From contig JAFUQL010000044.1 in the NCBI GenBank assembly GCA_017472375.1, positions 1 through 10,657 on the forward strand: DNA of 10,657 nt, written 5' to 3'. A program made the translations under genes and the position numbers. The notes beneath the pieces are model-generated. The model made no database searches. It was not told where the DNA came from and saw only the letters and a list, made by a program, of their open reading frames with translations. This stretch comes from Oscillospiraceae bacterium (GTDB lineage Bacteria > Bacillota > Clostridia > Oscillospirales > Ruminococcaceae). Below are positions 6,325 through 10,657 of this stretch, one piece after another; within the stretch, counting starts at the first letter, position 1, and the number at the start of each line of letters is the position of its first letter.

Positions 6325-7575
6325 TCAGTCCTCCCGGCGGAAGAACTCCTTGAACTCACTGTAGCCCTCGCCGCGCAGGGTCTCCTTCTGGTTCTTGGCG
6401 TTCTTGGCGCGGGTGGTTACCATCACCTGCACGCCCTCGGCGCGCAGCGCGGCGGCCTCGCGGAACATGGCCACCTTCTTCTCGGCAGACAGGCCCTTCT
6501 CGGCCAGGAAAGCCACCTTGCGGGTGTCGTCGGGCACCTGGTAGCCCTGGTCCTTCAGGATGGTGATGATGCGCTCGAAGCCGATGGAGAAGCCGCAGGC
6601 GCAGACCTTCTGGCCGCAGAACTTGCCCACCATCTCATCGTAGCGGCCGCCACCGGCGATGGAACCGCTGAAGCCGGGCAGCTCCACCTCAAAAATGGTG
6701 CCGGTGTAGTAGCCCATGCCGCGCACCAGGGTGGGGTCGAACACCAGGTTGAACTCGCCGGTGGCGCCGGCCTTCACACAGCTCAGGATCTCGTCCAGGC
6801 CGTCCAGCACGGCGGGATCCAGCGCCTCACCCAGCTCCTCGCCGCAGAACTCCCGGGCGCTCAGGCCCAGGCCGGCCTTCTCGAACCACTTGACGTACTT
6901 GGCCACGCTCTCGGCGGCAAAGCCCTCGGCAGCCAGCTCCTTCTCCACGCCCTCCAGGCCGATCTTGTCCATCTTGTCCAGAATGATGAACACCTTGTCG
7001 TAATCGGCCTCGGCAAAGCCGCAGGCCTGGGCCATGGCCTTCAGGATGTGGCGGTCGTTGACGCGCACGGTGAAGCCAGTGAAGCCCAGCTTCACCAGCA
7101 TGCTGGTGGTGGCGCCCATCAGCTCGATCTCGGCCAGATTGGTGGCGTCGCCCAGGATGTCGATGTCGCACTGGGTGAACTGGCGGAACCGGCCCTTCTG
7201 GGGGCGGTCAGCGCGCCACACGCTGCCGATCTGCAGCGCCTTGAAGGGGCTGGGCAGCTGGGCCATGTTGTTGGCGTAGTAGCGGCTCAGGGGCAGGGTC
7301 AGGTCATAGCGCAGGCCGCTGTCGCACAGGTCGGTCTGATCCTCGGCACTGGCCAGCTTCTCGCCGCGCTTCAGGATCTTGAAGATGAGCTTCTCGTTCT
7401 CGCCGCCCTGCTTGCTGGTCAGGTTCTCGATGTGCTCCACACAGGGAGTCTCGATCTGACTGAAGCCGTAGCTGCCGTAGGTCTGCTTGATCTGGCCCTG
7501 CACATACTCGCGCAGGCGCATATCCGAGGGCAGGTAGTCGTTCATGCCCTTCATGGGGGTCTTGATGCACTTCAT
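6325..7575 (-). CDS. hisS: Histidyl-tRNA synthetase
   Basis: The product has 416 residues, the usual size, and charges tRNA-His with histidine in the cytoplasm. Class II signatures are complete: motif 1 around GFSQIETPCVE (37-47), the adenylate pocket LRYDLTLPLSRY (88-99), motif 2 with R121 in VWRADRPQKGRFRQFTQCD (119-137), the HisA block LVRGMGYYTGTIFE (283-296, catalytic R285), the glycine-rich SGSIAGGGRYD (303-313), and motif 3 GFSIGFER (328-335). A C-terminal anticodon-binding domain follows. HisA usually reads GLDYY or GxDYY, so GMGYY is a small departure. A GTG at 7579-7581 in frame is also possible, but the ATG at 7573-7575 gives a better distance (10 nt) from AAAGGA (7586-7591). The leader of about 85 nt has no T-box signature (no TGGNACCGCG). 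Confidence 0.96.
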   Translation of the reverse strand: MKCIKTPMKGMNDYLPSDMRLREYVQGQIKQTYGSYGFSQIETPCVEHIENLTSKQGGENEKLIFKILKRGEKLASAEDQTDLCDSGLRYDLTLPLSRYYANNMAQLPSPFKALQIGSVWRADRPQKGRFRQFTQCDIDILGDATNLAEIELMGATTSMLVKLGFTGFTVRVNDRHILKAMAQACGFAEADYDKVFIILDKMDKIGLEGVEKELAAEGFAAESVAKYVKWFEKAGLGLSAREFCGEELGEALDPAVLDGLDEILSCVKAGATGEFNLVFDPTLVRGMGYYTGTIFEVELPGFSGSIAGGGRYDEMVGKFCGQKVCACGFSIGFERIITILKDQGYQVPDDTRKVAFLAEKGLSAEKKVAMFREAAALRAEGVQVMVTTRAKNAKNQKETLRGEGYSEFKEFFRRED

Positions 7576-7667
7576 AGTCACAACGTCCTTTCAAAAGGGG
7601 GCCGCGCGGGCCGCCGCAGAATCCTCACAAAGCTGCCCCGCCGTGCAGGAAACAGCTTAACAGAGTA

Positions 7668-7676
7668 AGTATAGCA
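7668..7676 (-). promoter_or_regulatory. hisS extended -10 promoter
   Basis: Minus strand reads TGC followed by TATACT (7668-7673), within TTTGTGCTATACTTA, nearly the same as the putP promoter core. No clear -35 lies 16-18 nt upstream, so the TGn element is probably decisive. It diverges from the plus-strand promoter at 7724-7752. Confidence 0.6.
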
Positions 7677-7723
7677 CAAACACCGGCGGTGCGCCAGATG
7701 CTTTTGCGCACCGAAGCGGTGCA

Positions 7724-7752
7724 TTGTTTCGCCCGGCCGAATGTGATACACT
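7724..7752 (+). promoter_or_regulatory. Promoter of the plus-strand pair
   Basis: TTGTTT (7724-7729), a 17-nt spacer, then TACACT (7747-7752) preceded by TGA, an extended -10. Predicted start is near 7759, about 30 nt before the ATG at 7789. It is back to back with the hisS promoter, about 50 bp away. Confidence 0.65.
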
Positions 7753-7788
7753 GTACCCATACAGAATATCCCTTTGGAGGCCGAATTT

Positions 7789-8181
7789 ATGAAAGCATAT
7801 CCGCTGTTTACCGCCAAGAAGATGAACTGGGACCGCATCGCCTGGGGCACCGGCGCCTGGCTGCGCACCGAGTGGACGGTCTACCGGGACGGCAGCCTGG
7901 ACACCACCGTGACCTGCGACGAGGACCGCACTCCCGGTCAGGAGCATCCCCGCACCGAGGAGCTGACCGAGGGCCGCATGGACCCGGAGAAGCTGGCCGA
8001 GCTGAAGGACCTGCTGGAGGACTTCCCCGACTGCTGGGCCGAGGACATCGACGACGGCATCGGCTGGGAGATGTGCAGCCGCGGGCCGGATGGCGCGCCC
8101 CTGCACCACATCAGCGGCGCCATCCAAAAGGACGCCACGCTCCAGGCCATCGCCGCCCTGCTGGACGGCGCGGCCGGTTGA
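7789..8181 (+). CDS. Conserved-looking hypothetical protein, 130 residues
   Basis: I do not recognise this family. The start is set by TTTGGAGG (7773-7780) with an 8-nt spacer before ATG. The protein has no signal peptide or membrane helix. It opens with a short basic segment (KAYPLFTAKKMNW), has a predicted beta part with alternating WTVYRDGSLDTTVTCDED (29-46), then a highly acidic helix DPEKLAELKDLLEDF (65-79) followed by CWAEDIDDGIGWEMC (82-96), and a C-terminal helix. The two cysteines C82 and C96 and histidines 106-107 are the only metal-ligand candidates. GC and codon use match the surrounding genome, and the reading frame is clean, so it is probably a real resident gene. It is followed 36 nt later by the NifX-like gene with no terminator between, suggesting co-transcription. 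Confidence 0.82.
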   Translation: MKAYPLFTAKKMNWDRIAWGTGAWLRTEWTVYRDGSLDTTVTCDEDRTPGQEHPRTEELTEGRMDPEKLAELKDLLEDFPDCWAEDIDDGIGWEMCSRGPDGAPLHHISGAIQKDATLQAIAALLDGAAG

Positions 8182-8217
8182 CCTGAGTTTTGTTGTTTAC
8201 TGAAAAAGGAGCATCCC

Positions 8218-8622
8218 ATGAAGATCGCAGTCCCCTATGATTCCGGCCTTGTGTTCCAGCACTTTGGCCATACCGAGTATTTTATGCTTTACACCGCCGA
8301 GAACGGCGCCGTCACCGCCAGCGAGCAGTGCCCCACCGCGGGCCAGGGCCCCGGTGCGCTGGCCGGGTTCCTGGCCGGCAAAGGGGTGGAGGTGCTGATC
8401 TGCGGCGGCCTGGGCATGGGCGCGCGGCAGGCCGTCACCGCTGCCGGCATCCGGCTGTTCCCGGGCGTGACCGGCAGCGCGGACGCCGCGGTGCAGGCCT
8501 TCCTGGCCGGCACGCTGGCCTTTGACCCCAACACCGCCTGCAGCCACCATCACCACGCCGAGGGCGAGGGCTGCGGCCATCACCACGAGGAGGGCCACGC
8601 CTGCGGCCATTGCGGCCACTGA
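8218..8622 (+). CDS. NifX/NifB-type cofactor-binding domain protein with Cys/His-rich tail
   Basis: The product has 134 residues. Residues 1-105 form the small fold of the dinitrogenase iron-molybdenum cofactor-binding family (MKIAVPYDSGLVFQHFGHTEYF at the start, with GKGVEVLICGGLGMGAR at 54-70). Members bind iron-sulfur or iron-molybdenum clusters, but many occur, as here, in genomes with no visible nitrogenase context, where the role is unsettled. The C-terminus from C108 to H134 is extremely ligand-rich: four cysteines (108, 119, 129, 132) and ten histidines, in runs of four and three plus HACGHCGH. This tail suggests binding or delivery of zinc, nickel, copper or iron; that is inference. 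Ribosome binding site AAGGAG (8206-8211), 6-nt spacer. Second gene of a likely two-gene transcript. Confidence 0.88.
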   Translation: MKIAVPYDSGLVFQHFGHTEYFMLYTAENGAVTASEQCPTAGQGPGALAGFLAGKGVEVLICGGLGMGARQAVTAAGIRLFPGVTGSADAAVQAFLAGTLAFDPNTACSHHHHAEGEGCGHHHEEGHACGHCGH

Positions 8623-8642
8623 GCCGCCCCATCACACGGCAA

Positions 8643-8684
8643 AAGGCCGGCGCATCCACACGGGTGCGCCGGCCTTGTTTTGTT
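8643..8684. terminator. Shared bidirectional terminator
   Basis: Bases 8643-8657 pair with 8662-8676 (15 bp with one G-T wobble, 4-nt loop). The plus side is followed by GTTTTGTTG and the minus side by TT extending the A-T end pairs, then GCCG. It sits between the converging NifX-like and hemolysin III genes, starting 20 nt after one stop and abutting the other at 8686, and can serve both. Confidence 0.85.
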
Positions 8685-8685
8685 G

Positions 8686-9336
8686 TTACAGCACGAACCA
8701 GTACACCGCCGCAAAGTGGCAGCCGCTGCCCGCCAGAATGAACAGGTGGAACAGCTCATGGAAGCCCCAGCCGCCGGGGAGGTCCGGCTTTTTCAGCAGG
8801 TAGATGACCGCCCCCAGCGAGTAGCACACACCGCCGGCCGCCACCACCGCCAGGCAGACGGCGGGCATGGCCTGAAACTCCCCCAGCACCGGCAGGATCG
8901 ACCAGCCCAGCAGCAGGTACAGCCCGGTGCCCAGCCAGCGGGGCGCATCCAGCCAGAACAGCTTCATCAGGATGCCTGCCAGAGCCGCCGCCCAGACCAC
9001 CCCCAGAAACAGGGGCAGCCACCGGGGCGCCATATACCGGATACAGAACGGCGTATAGCTGCCCGCAATGAGCACATAGATCATGGCGTGGTCCAGCTTG
9101 CGCAGCCGCTTGAGAAGGCCGGGGCCGCACAGCACATAGTGGTACAGACTGCTGGCGGCATAGAGGGCCACCAGCGATACGCCGAACACCATCGCCCCGG
9201 CCACCACCGCCGCGCCGCTGGTCTGCCGCCAGCCCCGCAGTGCCAGCAACAGGGTGCCCACCGCACCCGCCAGCGCCCCGAGAAAATGGGTGTAGCTGCT
9301 CAGGGGGTCCCGCCCCCGCCGAAAATATGCGTACAT
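8686..9336 (-). CDS. Hemolysin III / PAQR family membrane protein
   Basis: The product has 216 residues with about seven hydrophobic helices, the standard size and layout of bacterial hemolysin III (YqfA/TrhA-like) proteins, which belong to the PAQR superfamily with adiponectin receptors. The family's zinc-site residues are visible: SSLYH (62-66), LDHAMIY (81-87, D82) and the last-helix HELFH (193-197), with a further H207. Roles reported for relatives include membrane lipid homeostasis; the cytolytic name is historical and does not show that this protein is a toxin. The start ATG (9334-9336) has AGGGAGGG (9343-9350) with a 6-nt spacer. It has its own promoter region with two palindromes that could be operators, and is transcribed alone. 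Confidence 0.92.
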   Translation of the reverse strand: MYAYFRRGRDPLSSYTHFLGALAGAVGTLLLALRGWRQTSGAAVVAGAMVFGVSLVALYAASSLYHYVLCGPGLLKRLRKLDHAMIYVLIAGSYTPFCIRYMAPRWLPLFLGVVWAAALAGILMKLFWLDAPRWLGTGLYLLLGWSILPVLGEFQAMPAVCLAVVAAGGVCYSLGAVIYLLKKPDLPGGWGFHELFHLFILAGSGCHFAAVYWFVL

Positions 9337-9380
9337 TCCTTGCCCTCCCTCATCTGCGGCGGCCTCCCGTCGCTTCGCGT

Positions 9381-9395
9381 CGATTTTGCAAATCG
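9381..9395. promoter_or_regulatory. Palindrome at the hemolysin III transcription start, possible operator
   Basis: CGATTT (9381-9386) and AAATCG (9390-9395) pair around TGC. It lies just downstream of the -10 and would overlap the start of transcription, an operator-like position. No adjacent regulator gene is seen. Confidence 0.35.
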
Positions 9396-9396
9396 C

Positions 9397-9425
9397 ATTA
9401 TCTGGTTTTCGATACTATGTGTATA
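9397..9425 (-). promoter_or_regulatory. Hemolysin III promoter
   Basis: Minus strand: TATACA (9420-9425), 17-nt spacer, GATAAT (9397-9402). The -10 matches 5 of 6 and the -35 matches 4 of 6 consensus bases. Transcription would start near 9390, giving a leader of about 54 nt. Confidence 0.6.
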
Positions 9426-9429
9426 GTAT
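9412..9429. promoter_or_regulatory. Perfect 7-bp palindrome over the -35, possible operator
   Basis: ATACTAT (9412-9418) and ATAGTAT (9423-9429) flank GTGT. The site covers the whole predicted -35 of the hemolysin III gene, so a dimeric repressor bound here would block the promoter. The size and symmetry suit GntR, MarR or PadR type regulators; which one is unknown. Confidence 0.4.
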
Positions 9430-9461
9430 ATGCCATTGAGGAGGAGATGTCAATCGGACAA

Positions 9462-9491
9462 GGTGTGGGATGTGGGGGACATCCGGACACC
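9462..9491. repeat. Imperfect hairpin upstream of the hemolysin III promoter
   Basis: GGATGT (9468-9473) pairs with ACATCC (9479-9484) around GGGGG, extended by GGTGT (9462-9466) with ACACC (9487-9491) past a small internal loop. No T-tract follows on either strand, so it is not a typical terminator. Function unknown. Confidence 0.35.
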
Positions 9492-9540
9492 GACACCGCC
9501 TGCAGCAAGATCCGGTGCTGCCGCCTGGCCGGTGGCAAAG

Positions 9541-9593
9541 ATCAAAAAGACATTCATCCAAAAGAGGCGCGCCCTGTTTGGATGAATGTCTTT
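9541..9593 (-). terminator. Terminator of the ABC ATPase gene
   Basis: AAAGACATTCATCCAAA (9546-9562) pairs perfectly with 9577-9593 around a 14-nt loop that contains GGCGCGCC. On the minus strand the stem ends in TCTTTTTGATCTTT, a good T-tract. It lies about 100 nt beyond the ATPase stop. The 17-bp mixed-composition stem is longer than the other terminators in the window. Confidence 0.8.
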
Positions 9594-9691
9594 GTCAGCA
9601 AGGATCGTATGGGGCCTTTGGAAGATCTGTGCGATCCGTTTCCGGTCTTTCAGCACAGCAAGCGGCACCAGCCGAAAACTCCGGCGCGGTG

Positions 9692-10633
9692 TTACCCGTC
9701 AGCCCGCAGCAGATCCGGGCGATGCTTCCGCACGATGCTCAGCGCCGCCTCCAGAGCGGCCTTGCTCTCTCTGGCCTCCAGGATCGCTTCCAGCTTTTTC
9801 GCCTCCGAAAGCTCTGCCCTGCGCTTCTCCTCGCGGAGTCGCTCCTGATGCGCCCGGGCCAGCTCGCGGACCTCCGCTTCGCTTTCCGGCAGATCCTTTG
9901 TGATCAGAAACTCCTCGTAGGCATCCAGGTAGAGATCCACATCCTCTGTGAACGCCACCTGGCGGCCATGGTCCAGCCACAGGATCTTATTACACAGCTC
10001 ACGCACCTGGGGGACCGAATGCGAGACCAGGATCCCCGTTACACCGCTGTTCAGGATCGCCCGCATCTTATCTCCGCTTTTTTTGCGGAACGCGCCGTCG
10101 CCAACGCTCAGCACCTCGTCCAGAATGAGGATGTCCGGATCGACCAGGCAGGCGATGGAGAAGGCCAGGCGGCTCTTCATGCCGCTGGAAAGCTGCTTAA
10201 AAGGGCGCTCCTGAAAATTTTGCAGCTCTGCAAACGCAATGATCTCATCGTATTTTTCGTCCATAAAGGAGCGGGTATACCCCAGCATTGCGCCGCGCAG
10301 GTAGGTGTTTTCCCGCACGGTCAGCTCACCGTCGAACCCCGAAGCGAGCTCCAGCAGGGCAGCGATGCTGCCGTTGATCTCCATATGCCCTTCTGTTGGT
10401 ACCATGATGCCGGACACCGCCTTCAGCAGGGTCGACTTGCCTGCGCCGTTCGAGCCGATGATGCCCAGCATATCGCCCTTTTCCAGCGCAAAGGTGATGT
10501 GGCGGTCCGCCCAGAATTCCGTTACCTTATAGTTGCCCTTGAGCCGCCGAACCACATATTCCTTCAGGCCGATGTCCTTGAAGTCACCGGTGATGTATCG
10601 GATGGACACGTTGTCCGCTTTGATGATCGACAT
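9692..10633 (-). CDS. ABC exporter ATPase, polysaccharide/teichoic-acid type (Wzt/TagH-like)
   Basis: The product has 313 residues and would power export of a lipid-linked surface glycan with a separate membrane partner (Wzm/TagG type), probably encoded off the right edge. Motifs: Walker A GSNGAGKST (60-68), the AALLELASGFDGELTVREN block (91-109) typical of this exporter subfamily, signature LSSGM (148-152), Walker B DILILDE (167-173) with SVGD after it, and switch histidine H205 in SHS. The conserved nucleotide-binding domain ends near 245; residues about 248-300 are a charged Glu/Arg/Lys-rich helix, likely coiled coil, in place of the larger sugar-binding C-terminal domain of some Wzt proteins. 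Start ATG at 10631-10633 has GAGGAGG (10641-10647) with a 7-nt spacer. The terminator at 9541-9593 makes this the last gene of its operon. Composition is somewhat less GC-rich than the housekeeping genes, as is common in surface polysaccharide loci. Confidence 0.92.
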   Translation of the reverse strand: MSIIKADNVSIRYITGDFKDIGLKEYVVRRLKGNYKVTEFWADRHITFALEKGDMLGIIGSNGAGKSTLLKAVSGIMVPTEGHMEINGSIAALLELASGFDGELTVRENTYLRGAMLGYTRSFMDEKYDEIIAFAELQNFQERPFKQLSSGMKSRLAFSIACLVDPDILILDEVLSVGDGAFRKKSGDKMRAILNSGVTGILVSHSVPQVRELCNKILWLDHGRQVAFTEDVDLYLDAYEEFLITKDLPESEAEVRELARAHQERLREEKRRAELSEAKKLEAILEARESKAALEAALSIVRKHRPDLLRADG

Positions 10634-10657
10634 AGCGAGCCCTCCTCACACATAGTA

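Larger units (their letters stand above)
9337..9691. other. Intergenic region between hemolysin III and ABC ATPase genes
   Basis: These 355 nt contain no gene that can be supported. From left to right on the plus strand they hold the hemolysin III leader and promoter, two short palindromes, a GC-mixed hairpin (9462-9491), the ABC ATPase terminator (9546-9593) and about 100 nt of 3' flank before the ATPase stop. Open frames on both strands run through the hairpins and lack good start signals. Confidence 0.6.

Noticed and set aside
7576..7667. Possible T-box riboswitch before hisS
   Set aside because: The leader is only about 85 nt and contains no TGGNACCGCG T-box sequence or antiterminator/terminator pair.
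8686..9336. Hemolysin III gene as a virulence toxin
   Set aside because: The family is a widespread PAQR-type membrane protein in commensals. The name alone does not support a cytolytic role.
9450..9668. Minus-strand 72-residue frame downstream of the ABC ATPase
   Set aside because: It starts at GTG with a poor ribosome binding site, and its middle is encoded by the terminator hairpin, so it is most likely non-coding 3' flank.
9447..9848. Small cysteine-rich plus-strand frame starting MSIGQGVGCGG after GAGGAGGAG
   Set aside because: The ribosome binding site is only 2 nt from the ATG, the frame crosses the strong terminator stem at 9546-9593 and then runs antisense through the ABC ATPase C-terminus.

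Overview
The window reads as chromosome from a high-GC gut Firmicute. The closest guess is the Faecalibacterium/Gemmiger/Subdoligranulum side of Oscillospirales. The basis is GC-rich coding sequence (one 60-base line in the histidine kinase counts 41 G+C), strong AGGAGG-type ribosome binding sites, extended -10 promoters and GC-rich hairpin terminators, together with Firmicute-style gene families. The genus is an inference from style and was not tested.

Left part (1-3313, minus strand). The window opens inside the 5' half of an NAD(P)H-hydrate epimerase gene (nnr), which repairs damaged nicotinamide cofactors. Next comes a sharply AT-rich block, roughly 316-1000; two of its 60-base lines count 18 and 19 G+C. 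This block holds one small kinase-fold gene with its own promoter and ribosome binding site. It is bracketed by an exact 13-bp inverted repeat (330-342 and 975-987) and looks like an acquired cassette. Beyond a hairpin at 1005-1036 lies a two-component pair: an OmpR/PhoB-type response regulator followed, with an ATGA overlap, by a membrane histidine kinase.

Middle part (3472-7676, minus strand). There are three separately terminated units: a PutP-type sodium/proline symporter with a structured leader of about 150 nt, an AIM24/TIGR00266 family protein, and histidyl-tRNA synthetase. The putP and hisS promoters share the core TTTGTGCTATA with an extended -10. A TTCACA-n3-NNCACA direct repeat occurs upstream of both the response regulator and putP and may be a shared regulator site.

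Right part (7700-10657). A plus-strand pair diverges from hisS: an unrecognised acidic 130-residue protein, then a NifX-like domain protein with a Cys/His-rich metal-binding tail. The pair ends in a hairpin that also serves the converging minus-strand gene for a hemolysin III/PAQR membrane protein. After a 355-nt intergenic region with two palindromes, a hairpin and a strong terminator, the window ends with the ATPase of a polysaccharide or teichoic-acid type ABC exporter. This is probably the edge of a cell-surface polysaccharide locus continuing off the right side.

Most of the window is ordinary core genome. The accessory-looking piece is the kinase cassette at 330-987. No rRNA, tRNA, CRISPR array, transposase or phage gene was seen.
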